Shown here: piece after piece, positions 38,006-49,421 of the stretch | Position numbering within the stretch: position 1 is the first letter of the stretch | Layout of the letters: every line of letters begins with the position of its first letter | NCBI RefSeq assembly: GCF_003569745.1 | Contig: NZ_AP018498.1 | Location: 1,401,001-1,465,000 of the forward strand | Length of the DNA: 64,000 nucleotides | Reading direction: 5' to 3' | Source: Altererythrobacter sp. B11 | Lineage (GTDB): Bacteria; Pseudomonadota; Alphaproteobacteria; Sphingomonadales; Sphingomonadaceae | The notes under the pieces: model-generated | What the model saw: the letters and a program-made list of their open reading frames with translations, nothing else | Databases searched by the model: none | Told to the model about the DNA's origin: nothing | Made by a program: the position numbers and the translations under genes

Positions 38006-40066
38006 ATGCGCGCAAGCATGATCCACCTTCCCCCCTGGCTGATCGCCCTGCTGGCAGCCATGCTGGCCTCTTTGACGGCGGTTCCGGCGGCGGCGCAGCT
38101 TGCCGCACCCGTCCCCGCGAAAGGCAATCACATTGCGGCCGAACTGGTGGCCGATGGGGCGGCCCGGCGCGGGGAGACGCTGTGGCTGGCGATCCATTTC
38201 ACGCCGCAGCAAGGCTGGCACGGATACTGGTCGAACCCGGGCGATGCCGGATACGGGATGGAACTGGCGTGGAACCTGCCCGGAGGCTGGAGCGCCGGCG
38301 AACCCGATTATCCCGTGCCGCAGACGCTGGTGGTCAACGATCTGATGAACCACGTCTATGAAGGCGATTATGCCGTGCTGGTGCCGGTCTCGGTGCCGCA
38401 GGATGCGCGCCTCTCCGGGCCGCAGCCGATCGAATTGAAGGCGGATTGGCTGGCCTGCACGGAAGAAATCTGCGTGCCCGAAAGCGCGGTGCTGACGCTG
38501 CGCGTGCCGGTGGCGGCGGATGCGCCCCGCGATCCGCGGTTCGAACAGTGGCGGATCGACCTGCCGCCGCTGCTGGACAGCGAAGCCAGCTTCACCATCG
38601 GCAAGGACACGGTGGGCATCGCCATTCCGCTTCCCGCCAGCCTCGACCTTGTCGATCCGCATGTGTTCATCGGCGAAACGCAGCTGGTGGACTATGCCGC
38701 GCCGCAGGTCTTCTATCGCGATGGCGATCTGCTGGTCGTGCAGCTGAAGCGCAAGGGGCTGGCAGAGGGGGCGGAGAAGATCACCGGCATCCTCAAGCTG
38801 GATGCGGAGCGTGATGGGCTGCGTTTCGTCGCCGTGCCGGGCGATGTGCCGGCGGGCGGCACGCTGGTTGCCACCAGCAATTCCGCCCCGTCGCTCGCAC
38901 CGCTGTGGGTGCTGCTGGGCGGTGCGCTGCTGGGCGGGCTGGTGCTCAACCTCATGCCCTGCGTGTTTCCGATCCTCAGCCTCAAGGCGATGACGCTGGC
39001 CCGTGCCGGCGAGAGCGCGGCCGGGGCGCGGCGCGAAGGGGCCGCCTATTCGGCCGGGGTGATCCTTGCCTGTCTCGCCCTCGGCGGGCTGCTGCTGGCA
39101 CTGCGGGCGGCGGGCAGCGAGATCGGCTGGGCCTTCCAGCTGCAACAGCCCGGCGTGGTGCTGGCCCTGCTGGTGTTGGCGGTGGCGATCGCCGCCAACT
39201 TTGCCGGGCTCTATGAACTGCCCTCGCTATCCTTCACCCGGGCGGGCGGGCGATCCAGCGCCTTTGCCACCGGCTTGCTGGCGGCTTTCGTGGCCACGCC
39301 GTGCACCGGACCGTTCATGGCGGCGGCACTCGGCGCGGCGTTGCTGCTGCCGTGGTGGCAGGCGCTGCTGCTGTTTGCCGCCATGGGGCTGGGGCTGGCG
39401 CTGCCCTTCCTGCTGCTCGGCTTTATCCCCGCCTTCCGCCGCATCCTGCCCCGGCCCGGCCGGTGGATGGAAACCTTCCGCCGCATCATGGCGATTCCCA
39501 TGGGGCTGACGGCGCTGGCGCTGCTGTGGCTGCTCTGGCGGCTGGCGGGGCCGCTCTATGCGGCGCTGGGCCTCGGCATGGCGGCGGCGCTGCTGGTATT
39601 GCTCGTGGGGCTGCGCCGCGGTGCGCGGGGTCCGGTGTTCGCCGCGCTGGCCGTCGCGGCCGTCGGGCTGCTGCTGCTGCCGCAGGCTTATGCCCCGCCG
39701 GCGGCAAACGGGGATGAGGGCGTCCTCGCCGCGCGGCCCTACAGCGACGCCGCGCTGGCCGAGGCGCGCGCTTCCGGAAAGCCCGTGTTCCTGTGGTTCA
39801 CCGCTGACTGGTGCCTGACCTGCAAGGTCAACGAAAATGTCGCCATAGAACGCGAGGCGACCCGCACCGCCTTCGAGAAGGCGGGCGTGGTGGCGATGCG
39901 GGGCGACTGGACCCGTCGCGATCCGGAGATCACCCGCTTCCTCACCGCGCATGGCGCGGCGGGCGTTCCGCTCTATCTTTGGTATCCCGCGGGGAAGGAA
40001 GGGGAGGTGCTGCCCCAGGTGCTCACGCCCGACAGCCTCACCGCTCTCGCCACCACCGGCGGCTGA
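38006..40066 (+). CDS. dsbD: DsbD/ScsB-type thiol:disulfide interchange protein
   Basis: A 686-residue electron carrier that passes reducing power from cytosolic thioredoxin to periplasmic proteins. A signal peptide comes first. An N-terminal periplasmic domain follows (to about residue 290) with W-L-A-C-T-E-E-I-C. An eight-span CcdA-like core then carries the redox Cys pair in M-P-C-V-F-P and T-P-C-T-G-P-F. A C-terminal thioredoxin domain carries A-D-W-C-L-T-C-K. Two ATGs four codons apart are possible (38006 and 38018); I prefer the first because it supplies an Arg for the signal peptide, though no strong ribosome site marks either. The N-terminal domain resembles the ScsB variety more than E. 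coli DsbD. Confidence 0.92.
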   Translation: MRASMIHLPPWLIALLAAMLASLTAVPAAAQLAAPVPAKGNHIAAELVADGAARRGETLWLAIHFTPQQGWHGYWSNPGDAGYGMELAWNLPGGWSAGEPDYPVPQTLVVNDLMNHVYEGDYAVLVPVSVPQDARLSGPQPIELKADWLACTEEICVPESAVLTLRVPVAADAPRDPRFEQWRIDLPPLLDSEASFTIGKDTVGIAIPLPASLDLVDPHVFIGETQLVDYAAPQVFYRDGDLLVVQLKRKGLAEGAEKITGILKLDAERDGLRFVAVPGDVPAGGTLVATSNSAPSLAPLWVLLGGALLGGLVLNLMPCVFPILSLKAMTLARAGESAAGARREGAAYSAGVILACLALGGLLLALRAAGSEIGWAFQLQQPGVVLALLVLAVAIAANFAGLYELPSLSFTRAGGRSSAFATGLLAAFVATPCTGPFMAAALGAALLLPWWQALLLFAAMGLGLALPFLLLGFIPAFRRILPRPGRWMETFRRIMAIPMGLTALALLWLLWRLAGPLYAALGLGMAAALLVLLVGLRRGARGPVFAALAVAAVGLLLLPQAYAPPAANGDEGVLAARPYSDAALAEARASGKPVFLWFTADWCLTCKVNENVAIEREATRTAFEKAGVVAMRGDWTRRDPEITRFLTAHGAAGVPLYLWYPAGKEGEVLPQVLTPDSLTALATTGG

Positions 40067-40067
40067 G

Positions 40068-40640
40068 CTAGCCTTCGGGCTTCTGCTCCGCTGCTTCGGC
40101 CTGCTGTACCCGCCCGCCGGCCCGGCACCACCGGACGAATTCGCCCGGGATGCGGCTGCCGGCAATCGCCAGCGTACCGCCGCCGGGCAGCGTCGCTTCC
40201 AGCTCCCGCGCGCCGGTGAACACGTCGAGTTGCGGATCGGCGGCGGGCTCTGCCCCTTCCCAGCGCCATTCGCCATCCGCCAGCGTGGCGTCCAGCTTGA
40301 AGCGGGAGATCATGCCATTGCCGATCACCGGGAATAGCGCCTTCTCCCCCGGCCGCGCGGTGACGTGGCGTATGACATGCAATTGCGGTGGCGTTGCACG
40401 CAGGTTGCATTCCAGCGTGAGGAAGGGTGCCTCGCCCGTTTTCGCATAGTGGATCGCCTGCCCGTTCGGGCTGACGGACCATGTCGCCCCATCCACATTG
40501 GGCGAGGCCAGCGGATTTTCTGCGATGTGCCGGGCATCCTCCAGCGAGATCCGCTCCGGCTGCAGCGGTGCCGCGGCCTCCTCCCGGCAGGCGGAGAGGG
40601 CGAGGAAAGTAACCGGAATCGCGAGGAAAATCGGACGCAT
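40068..40640 (-). CDS. Lipoprotein of unknown function
   Basis: A 190-residue protein with a lipoprotein signal peptide ending L-S-A-C (lipidated Cys18). The mature part has no domain I can name. It contains W-S-V-S-P-N-G-Q-A-I-H-Y and a C-terminal stretch I-A-G-S-R-I-P-G-E-F-V-R-W-C. It ends 2 bp from the convergent dsbD stop. Related lipoproteins of this size appear to be common in sphingomonads. Role unknown. Confidence 0.7.
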   Translation of the reverse strand: MRPIFLAIPVTFLALSACREEAAAPLQPERISLEDARHIAENPLASPNVDGATWSVSPNGQAIHYAKTGEAPFLTLECNLRATPPQLHVIRHVTARPGEKALFPVIGNGMISRFKLDATLADGEWRWEGAEPAADPQLDVFTGARELEATLPGGGTLAIAGSRIPGEFVRWCRAGGRVQQAEAAEQKPEG

Positions 40641-40683
40641 ATGCAGCGGCCATAATCAACCACGAGCGCGCCGACCAGAGGGT

Positions 40684-42870
<2,187 letters not shown>

Positions 42871-43002
42871 GGGCGGAATATGGGCGCGGGCGCGGCGGGG
42901 TGCAATCGCCGCCGTTGCCGGATTGGCAGCATCACCGCCCGTTGGTAACATCGGCAGTCCGGCGTCGGCGACCTGCAGCCACGCCGCAACGGGGGATGAT
43001 CC

Positions 43003-43551
43003 ATGCGCCTTGCCCAGTTTTCGCCGCTCGTCATCGCGATTGCACTTTCCGCCTGCGGTGGCAGTGCGGAAGAAGAAGCAACCGAGGGGGACGGCAGCGT
43101 TTCCGTGGAGCAGGCGCAGGCCGCCGCCTCGGGCGCGATCAAGCCGACGCCGGGCCAGTATCAGACGAATCTGGAGCTGCTGGAGTTTGATTCGGCGGGC
43201 CTGCCAGAGAATATGAAGAAGGTGGCGCGCGATGCGGTGGAAAGCGGTTTCGCGCAGGGCAACAGCTTCTGCCTTACACCGGAAGAGGCTGAGAACGGGC
43301 CGGAGCAGATGGTGAAGAACCTGGCCGAAAATGACTGCACGATCCGCAAGTTCGACGTTGCCGGCGGAACGGTGGATACAGACATGAGCTGTACGGCGCC
43401 CGACGGCTCGAAGGGGGACGTGAAAATGGCCGGCACCATGACAGCGACCACTTCAGAAATGATCATGGACATGGACCAGGCCGTGCCCCGGCTCGGTTCT
43501 GTGCACATGAAGGTCAAGGTGAACTCCCGCAGGGTGGGCGAATGCACCTGA
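43003..43551 (+). CDS. DUF3617 family lipoprotein
   Basis: A 182-residue exported protein. The leader ends I-A-L-S-A-C-G-G, giving a lipidated Cys18. The mature domain is DUF3617-like: [10 protein letters not shown] early, then F-C-L-T-P-E-E-A and later the paired Cys of N-D-C-T-I and M-S-C-T. DUF3617 proteins are frequent in sphingomonads and have no established function. Divergent from uvrB across 132 bp. Confidence 0.8.
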   Translation: MRLAQFSPLVIAIALSACGGSAEEEATEGDGSVSVEQAQAAASGAIKPTPGQYQTNLELLEFDSAGLPENMKKVARDAVESGFAQGNSFCLTPEEAENGPEQMVKNLAENDCTIRKFDVAGGTVDTDMSCTAPDGSKGDVKMAGTMTATTSEMIMDMDQAVPRLGSVHMKVKVNSRRVGECT

Positions 43552-43643
43552 TCGCGACGGGTACAGTGACCGAATAAGTCCTAAACCTTTCCGCCGCTCA
43601 TCCGTTCATGCGAATACAAGGCAGTTCTGTTACAGTGTGACGA

Positions 43644-44438
43644 ATGAGCGTAACGAATCTCTCGGCCAATGCAGGATCTTTCCGGCGGAACGAGGCTGAC
43701 ACTACGATCCGCGGCGCGGTGGCACGCCGGCTTGAACTGCTGCGCGATCGCGCACCGCAGGGCGCGCAAGGTCCGGACCGCCGCCTGCTTTGGAGCGAAC
43801 TGGCCTGGCTGGCCGAGCCGCTGATGCGCCAGTTTCGCGAGCCGATGGAGGTGGCGCGGGCGGAGCATCCCCGCGTGGTCATGCTGCTGCCCGGCTTCGG
43901 TACGCATCCCATGCGCATGCGCTACATGGCCTGCCAGCTCGAACGGGCAGGGCACAAGGTGAAGCGCTGGGGGCTGGGCTTCAATCTCGGGCCGACGGAA
44001 GAGAACTTTGCCGCGCTGTCTCAGCGGGTGGAGCAGATCACTGCGCGTTATGGCCAGCAGGTGGTGTTAATTGGCTGGAGCCTTGGGGGTGTTTTCGCGC
44101 GCGAGATCGCCAAGCGCCATCCTGAACATGTGGCCAAGGTGGTGACCATGGGATCCCCCTTTTCGGGCACGCCCTATGCCAACAATGCCTGGCGGATATA
44201 CCAGCTCGTGACTGGGCATTCGGTGGAGCAGCCGCCGATTGAGGCGCAACTGGCGCTGAAGCCGCCCGTGGAAACCGTGGCCCTGTGGAGCCCGCGGGAC
44301 GGCGTGGTCTCTGCCCGCAGCGCCTGCGGCCGGCCGGGGGAACGGGATCGCGCCATTCCCCTGCGCTGCACCCACTTGGGCTTTTCCAACTCGACCGAAG
44401 CGATCACCGTTCTCCTCGAGGAGCTCGAGCGCTTCTGA
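43644..44438 (+). CDS. Alpha/beta hydrolase (lipase-like)
   Basis: A 264-residue alpha/beta-hydrolase-fold protein. The nucleophile elbow is G-W-S-L-G-G, preceded by M-L-L-P-G-F-G-T-H that would form the oxyanion region. A probable acid in S-P-R-D-G-V and a C-terminal H in C-T-H-L-G complete the triad. The first about 70 residues are an extra helical part. There is no signal peptide, so it is cytosolic. The substrate is unknown; ester hydrolysis of an acyl chain is likely. It stands alone about 70 bp before the Anbu operon and may be transcribed with it. Confidence 0.8.
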   Translation: MSVTNLSANAGSFRRNEADTTIRGAVARRLELLRDRAPQGAQGPDRRLLWSELAWLAEPLMRQFREPMEVARAEHPRVVMLLPGFGTHPMRMRYMACQLERAGHKVKRWGLGFNLGPTEENFAALSQRVEQITARYGQQVVLIGWSLGGVFAREIAKRHPEHVAKVVTMGSPFSGTPYANNAWRIYQLVTGHSVEQPPIEAQLALKPPVETVALWSPRDGVVSARSACGRPGERDRAIPLRCTHLGFSNSTEAITVLLEELERF

Positions 44439-44506
44439 CCGGACAGTGAACAACCTCTTGGCGGCGGCCATTAACCGTGCCATGTTGCGCTGCGACAAAG
44501 GGGATC

Positions 44507-45937
44507 ATGAGCGGTTCTAACGACACCCGGTTTGACGAAATGCATGAGCTGGATGGCACGGTCCGCCCGGCTTATCGCCAATATCAGGAATGGCTGACCG
44601 CTCAGGATTCGGCCGGCATGCGCCGCAAGGGCTTTGAGGCGGAGAGCTTCTTTCGCCGCACCGGCATCACTTTCAACGTCTATGGGGAAGAGGATGCCGA
44701 GGAGCGGCTGATCCCCTTCGACATGGTGCCGCGGATCATCACCGGCAGCGAATGGCGGCGCCTGTCCCGCGGCATCGAACAGCGCGTGCGCGCGCTCAAT
44801 GCCTTCATGCACGATCTGTATCATCGGCAGGAGATCATCCGCTCCGGCCGCCTGCCCGAGCGGTTGTTCCGCAATAACGAGGCGTGGCTGCCGCAGATGG
44901 TGGGGTTCACCCCGCCCGGCGGCGTATATACCCATATCGTCGGCATCGATCTGGTGCGCACCGGGCCCGATGATTTCCTGGTGCTGGAAGATAATGCCCG
45001 CACGCCATCCGGTGTCAGCTACATGCTGGAAAACCGGGAAACCATGATGGCCATGTTCCCGGAGCTGTTCAGCCGCATCAAGGTGCAGCCGGTGTCGAAC
45101 TATCCCCGGCGGCTGGGCAAGAGCCTGGCGGCCTGCGCGCCCGACAGGGCGGGGGGCAATCCGCGCGTGGCTGTGCTGACGCCGGGCATCTACAATTCAG
45201 CCTATTTCGAACATGCCTTCCTGGCAGACCAGATGGGCGCCGAACTGGTAGAGGGCAGCGATCTTCGGGTGATCGACGGGCGCGTGCAGATGCGCACCAC
45301 CAGCGGGTTCAAGCCGATCGACGTGCTCTATCGCCGGGTGGACGATGATTTCCTCGATCCGCTCACCTTCAATCCGCGCAGCGTCCTGGGCGTGCCCGGT
45401 ATCATGGACGTCTATCGCAACGGCGGTATCACCATCGCCAATGCCCCCGGCACCGGCGTGGCGGATGACAAGGCGATCTATTCCTTCATGCCCGAGATCG
45501 TGGAGTTCTACACGGGCGAGCGGCCGCTGCTGGCCAATGTGCAGACCTGGCGCTGCGCCGATCCGGACAGCCTGAAATACGTGCTCGACAATCTGGCGGA
45601 GCTGGTGGTGAAGGAAGTCCACGGTTCCGGCGGATATGGCATGCTGATCGGGCCGACCTCTTCCCGCAAGGAGATCGAGGCGTTTCGCCAGAAGCTGATC
45701 GCCCGGCCGGGCAATTACATCGCCCAGCCCACACTCGCCCTTTCGACCTGCCCGATCTTCACCCGCAAGGGGCTGGCGCCGCGGCATGTGGACCTGCGGC
45801 CGTTCGTGCTCGTCTCGCCCGATGGAGTGGATATCACCCCCGGCGGCCTCACGCGCGTGGCGCTCAAGAAGGGCTCGCTAGTGGTGAATAGCAGCCAGGG
45901 CGGCGGGACCAAGGACAGCTGGGTTCTGGACGACTGA
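44507..45937 (+). CDS. Circularly permuted ATP-grasp protein (Anbu cluster)
   Basis: A 476-residue enzyme of the circularly permuted ATP-grasp type found in Anbu operons. Characteristic blocks are I-P-F-D-M-V-P-R-I-I, E-D-N-A-R-T-P-S-G-V-S-Y, the V-V-K-E-V-H-G-S-G-G-Y-G-M-L-I-G nucleotide/metal segment, and a terminal H-V-D-L-R-P-F. Comparative genomics predicts that such proteins ligate amino groups to carboxylates (amidoligase or peptide ligase). AAAGGGG sits just before the ATG. It is the first of four genes in the order usual for this system. Confidence 0.88.
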   Translation: MSGSNDTRFDEMHELDGTVRPAYRQYQEWLTAQDSAGMRRKGFEAESFFRRTGITFNVYGEEDAEERLIPFDMVPRIITGSEWRRLSRGIEQRVRALNAFMHDLYHRQEIIRSGRLPERLFRNNEAWLPQMVGFTPPGGVYTHIVGIDLVRTGPDDFLVLEDNARTPSGVSYMLENRETMMAMFPELFSRIKVQPVSNYPRRLGKSLAACAPDRAGGNPRVAVLTPGIYNSAYFEHAFLADQMGAELVEGSDLRVIDGRVQMRTTSGFKPIDVLYRRVDDDFLDPLTFNPRSVLGVPGIMDVYRNGGITIANAPGTGVADDKAIYSFMPEIVEFYTGERPLLANVQTWRCADPDSLKYVLDNLAELVVKEVHGSGGYGMLIGPTSSRKEIEAFRQKLIARPGNYIAQPTLALSTCPIFTRKGLAPRHVDLRPFVLVSPDGVDITPGGLTRVALKKGSLVVNSSQGGGTKDSWVLDD

Positions 45938-45953
45938 TGAAGGGGCGCATTCC

Positions 45954-46901
45954 TTGCTAGGCCGGACAGCGAACGGCATCTTCTGGATGTACCGCTATCT
46001 GGAGCGGGCCGAGAACACCGCTCGTCTCCTGGCCGCCGGCCACAGGATGACGCTGACCAGGGGCCCGGACGACGCGAGCGAGGAGTGGCGTTCCGTCCTC
46101 ACTACATTGGGCCTGCATGAGGCCTACAAGCAGTCGCATGAGGACTACACCGGCGCGCATGTATGCGATTTCGTGCTGCGTTCGCGCGCCAATTCGCAAA
46201 GCGTCCTGTCGATGGTGGAACGGGCCCGCTCCAACGCGCGCACCTGTCGCTCTGCCATCACTGCAGAGGTGTGGGAGGCCGTCAACGAAGGCTGGATGAC
46301 GCTCAGCGAGATGCTCGCCCGCCCGGTGCGGGAGAGCAATCTCGGCGCCGTGCTGGCAACGATCCGGCGCGAATCCACGCTGGCGCGGGGCGCCACCTAT
46401 GGTTCCATGCTACGCAACGAGACCTATGCCTTCGCCCGCGCCGGCACGTTTCTGGAGCGGGCAGACAATACGGCGCGCATTCTCGATGTGAAATACTACC
46501 TATTGCTGCCCTCGCTTTCCTACGTCGGCACGGCGCTCGACTCGAGCCAGTGGGACAATGTGCTGCGCTCCCTCTCTGGCGAGAGGGCCTATAGCTGGCT
46601 CAATGCCGGGCGGATGGATGCGCGATCGATCGCGGAGTTCCTGATCCTCGACGATCGCTTTCCCCGCAGCCTGGCCTTCTGCCTCATCGAGATGCGCGAC
46701 AATCTGTCGCAGCTGGCGCGGATGCATGGCGGCCAGGTCGGCGTGGCGGACGAGGCTATGCGGCGGGCCGATGCCCGGCTCGACGGCAAGACGGTAGAGG
46801 ATATTTTCGACCAGGGGCTGCACCAGTTCCTGACCGATTTCATCCTCGCCAGCCGGGGTGTGGCGAATGCGATTGCCGAGCAATACCGTTTCGTGAGCTG
46901 A
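45954..46901 (+). CDS. Alpha-E domain protein (Anbu cluster)
   Basis: A 315-residue all-helical protein of the alpha-E family. It has M-Y-R-Y-L-E-R-A-E-N-T-A-R near the N terminus and an internal E-R-A-D-N-T-A-R echo, suggesting an internal duplication. It starts with TTG and follows the ATP-grasp gene by 16 bp. Alpha-E proteins are almost always encoded next to circularly permuted ATP-grasp genes and are thought to be structural partners or adaptors. No catalytic motif is visible. Confidence 0.85.
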   Translation: MLGRTANGIFWMYRYLERAENTARLLAAGHRMTLTRGPDDASEEWRSVLTTLGLHEAYKQSHEDYTGAHVCDFVLRSRANSQSVLSMVERARSNARTCRSAITAEVWEAVNEGWMTLSEMLARPVRESNLGAVLATIRRESTLARGATYGSMLRNETYAFARAGTFLERADNTARILDVKYYLLLPSLSYVGTALDSSQWDNVLRSLSGERAYSWLNAGRMDARSIAEFLILDDRFPRSLAFCLIEMRDNLSQLARMHGGQVGVADEAMRRADARLDGKTVEDIFDQGLHQFLTDFILASRGVANAIAEQYRFVS

Positions 46902-46918
46902 TAGAGGGAAACACAGCC

Positions 46919-47734
46919 ATGCGCCTCGCCATCAGCCACACCACCACCTATCGCTTCGCCGAACCGGTGGGCCACGGGCTGCAGCGGCTGCGTCTGATGC
47001 CCAAGAACACGCAGGGCCAGCATGTGCTGGACTGGCGGATGGAATATTCGGGCGCGCGGGAGCAGTTCTCCTACGAAGATCAGAACGTCAATCACGTCTC
47101 GCTGATCTCGGTGGAGGAGGGCGCCGTCGAAGTGGTCGTGACCTGCCGCGGCACGGTCGATACGCAGGACCACGCCGGGGTAATTGGCCGCCACTCGGGC
47201 CATCTGCCGCTGTGGGCCTTCCTCGGCAGCACCCCGCTTACACGGCCGGGGCCGCGCCTGCGGCAGTTGATCGCCAGCGTGGAGCGCAGCGAGGAGGGCA
47301 TGGTCCCCACGCTCCACAACCTGTCCGCCGCGATCCGCCAGCGGGTGAAATATGAGACCGGACGCACGGATGTGGATACGGGGGTGGAGGAAGCTCTCAT
47401 GGCGGGCCACGGCGTCTGCCAGGACCATGCCCATATCTTCATCGCGGCCGCGCGCGCGCTGGACATCCCGGCCCGCTATGTAAGCGGCTATCTCATGATG
47501 GACGACCGCGTGGAGCAAGAGGCGACCCACGCCTGGGCGGAAGCCTTTGTGCAGGGGCTCGGCTGGGTGGGCTTCGACGTCTCCAATGGCATCAGCCCCG
47601 ATCCGCGCTATGTCCGCGTGGCGACGGGGCGAGATTATCGCGATGCGGCGCCGATCACCGGCATCAGCTTCGGCGCGGTGGCCGAAGCGCTGCACGTCCA
47701 CCTTGCAGTGCAGCAGCAAACAGTGGAACAATAG
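46919..47734 (+). CDS. Transglutaminase-like cysteine protease (Anbu cluster)
   Basis: A 271-residue protein with an N-terminal beta domain typical of bacterial transglutaminase-like proteins (H-T-T-T-Y-R-F at residues 7-13) and a papain-fold core. The triad is Cys in G-H-G-V-C-Q-D, His in T-H-A-W-A-E and Asp in G-F-D-V-S-N. In Anbu clusters this enzyme is predicted to hydrolyse or rearrange the peptide product made by the ATP-grasp enzyme. It follows the alpha-E gene by 17 bp. Confidence 0.9.
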   Translation: MRLAISHTTTYRFAEPVGHGLQRLRLMPKNTQGQHVLDWRMEYSGAREQFSYEDQNVNHVSLISVEEGAVEVVVTCRGTVDTQDHAGVIGRHSGHLPLWAFLGSTPLTRPGPRLRQLIASVERSEEGMVPTLHNLSAAIRQRVKYETGRTDVDTGVEEALMAGHGVCQDHAHIFIAAARALDIPARYVSGYLMMDDRVEQEATHAWAEAFVQGLGWVGFDVSNGISPDPRYVRVATGRDYRDAAPITGISFGAVAEALHVHLAVQQQTVEQ

Positions 47735-47768
47735 CCCGCTTGGAGTCACACAGGGGGCGCGTTCACGA

Positions 47769-48530
47769 ATGACCTACTGCGTTGGCATGGTTCTGGAAAA
47801 GGGCCTGGTGCTGATGAGCGACACGCGGACGAATTCCGGCGTCGACAACATTTCGGTATTCCGCAAGATGTTCCACTGGTGCGTGCCGGGCGAGCGAATC
47901 CTGGCGGTGATGACCGCAGGCAATCTGGCCACCACGCAGTCCGTCATCAGCAAGCTGGAAGAACGCAGCAAGGCGCCGGCCGACCGGCACATGTCGCTGC
48001 TCGAGCTGCCCACCATGTTCCAAGTGGCGGTGGAAACCGGCAAGCTGCTGCGCGAAACAGTGCGTGAAACGCAGGTGGAGAACGGCCAGACCGGCCAGGG
48101 CCGCTTCACCGCCTCGCTGATCCTGGCCGGCCAGATCAAGGGCATGGAGCCGCGCCTGTTCCTGATCTACCCGGAAGGCAATTTCATCGAAGCAAGTTTC
48201 GACACCCCCTTCTTCCAGATCGGTGAAACAAAATACGGCCGCCCGATCCTGATCCGCGCCTACGACCGCAGCATGTCATTCGAGGATGCGGTGAAGTTGC
48301 TGATGGTCAGCTTCGATTCCACCTTAAAGGCCAATCTGTCAGTAGGGCTGCCGCTCGATCTGCTGGTGATTGAGCGGGACAGTTATAAGCCGGGCCACGA
48401 GCGCCGTATTGAACAGGGCGATACTTATTTCGAATCGATCTCTTCAAGCTGGAGCGATGCTTTGAAGAGCGCCTTCAATTCCCTGCCTGATTACATGATA
48501 AACGAGAGTCAGGATAAGGGTTTAATCTAA
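47769..48530 (+). CDS. Anbu, proteasome-ancestor peptidase subunit
   Basis: A 253-residue Ntn-hydrolase of the Anbu (BPH) family, a bacterial relative of proteasome beta subunits. After removal of Met1 the N-terminal residue is Thr (M-T-Y-C-V-G-M), the expected nucleophile. An Asp in M-S-D-T-R-T and a Lys in F-R-K-M mark the rest of the active site. It is the last gene of the ATP-grasp/alpha-E/transglutaminase set, about 34 bp behind the transglutaminase gene. Anbu assembles into open helical or ring particles in other bacteria. Its natural substrate is not known. Confidence 0.93.
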   Translation: MTYCVGMVLEKGLVLMSDTRTNSGVDNISVFRKMFHWCVPGERILAVMTAGNLATTQSVISKLEERSKAPADRHMSLLELPTMFQVAVETGKLLRETVRETQVENGQTGQGRFTASLILAGQIKGMEPRLFLIYPEGNFIEASFDTPFFQIGETKYGRPILIRAYDRSMSFEDAVKLLMVSFDSTLKANLSVGLPLDLLVIERDSYKPGHERRIEQGDTYFESISSSWSDALKSAFNSLPDYMINESQDKGLI

Positions 48531-48704
48531 GTTAAAACCCCTATAAGCCACGGCGCTTAGGACTACTACGCAGATTTTCATCCATTGCGAATGTGAGTTT
48601 CCTTACGCAATCCGCCGTAATCCCAACTAGGGAAGGCGGGAATACATCCAAATTCGCCTAGCCTGCAGATGCAAATACCCGTTGGGGGCGGCAATTTGGC
48701 GCAG

Positions 48705-49421
48705 ATGGAACGAACAACCTTGCATATCGTCGGCGGCAATAGCCGCTCCAGGGCTGAGCAGGCGCGGGTCGCGTTTGCTCTCGGCCATCATGCGGAAGTC
48801 TACACCGATGTCGCCGAGCTGTTGGAGCGCCCCCTGCTCGACGGGGTAGTCCTGGCGGCCGAGGACACGGTTCCAGGTGGCGCGGAGGCGCTGATCCAAT
48901 GCCTGCGCGATGGCGGGGTAGGGCTTCCCATCGCAGTCGCGGCCGTCGAGCCGGAGACGTCCCGCGTGGTGGACGCGGTGAAGGCCGGAGCGTTGGATTA
49001 TCTCTGCTTGCCGCTGGAAATGAACGATTTCGCTCGCCGGCTGACGCGTATGCAGGGCGAGGCGCGCAAGCTGGAGGCAAACTGGCGCTTCGAGATCGAA
49101 GCACGACAGCGGCTTAGTCAGCTCAGCGCGCGTCAGCGCGAAGTGCTGGAGTTGCTGAGCGCCGGCTGCTCAAACAAGGAAATCGGTCGCCTGCTCGGTA
49201 TCAGTCCGCGAACGGTGGAGATCCATCGCGCCAATATGATGACGAAGCTGGGCGCCAGCCATCCCGCTGATGCGGTGCGCTTGTGGCTGGCCGCGGGCAG
49301 CGATCTGCCCGAGCCGGAGCCTGAACCGGAACCGCGCCGTGGGCAGGACCGGGTCATCGGCCGCATCGGGCGTCCGCAGGCGCCCGCGACTGGCGAAACA
49401 TTGCGCCGTCATCGGCAATAG
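48705..49421 (+). CDS. LuxR-type regulator with degenerate receiver domain
   Basis: A 238-residue protein with an N-terminal receiver-like fold (about residues 5-118) and a C-terminal GerE/LuxR helix-turn-helix (about 137-200: L-S-A-R-Q-R-E-V-L-E-L-L-S-A-G-C-S-N-K-E-I). The receiver lacks key phosphorylation residues: the acceptor position falls on Ala (V-V-L-A-A-E-D) and the conserved Lys is Leu (C-L-P-L). The tail is a Pro-Glu repeat. I favour the ATG at 48705; an in-frame ATG at 48669 has no ribosome site. It is codirectional with the Anbu operon after about 170 bp and ends overlapping the convergent extensin-like gene by 13 bp. Confidence 0.82.
   Translation: MERTTLHIVGGNSRSRAEQARVAFALGHHAEVYTDVAELLERPLLDGVVLAAEDTVPGGAEALIQCLRDGGVGLPIAVAAVEPETSRVVDAVKAGALDYLCLPLEMNDFARRLTRMQGEARKLEANWRFEIEARQRLSQLSARQREVLELLSAGCSNKEIGRLLGISPRTVEIHRANMMTKLGASHPADAVRLWLAAGSDLPEPEPEPEPRRGQDRVIGRIGRPQAPATGETLRRHRQ

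Noticed and set aside
48669-48704. Upstream ATG of the LuxR-type regulator as the true start
   Set aside because: No ribosome site precedes it, and the added 12 residues are not part of the receiver-like fold. The ATG at 48705 fits better, with a GGGGGCGG stretch upstream.
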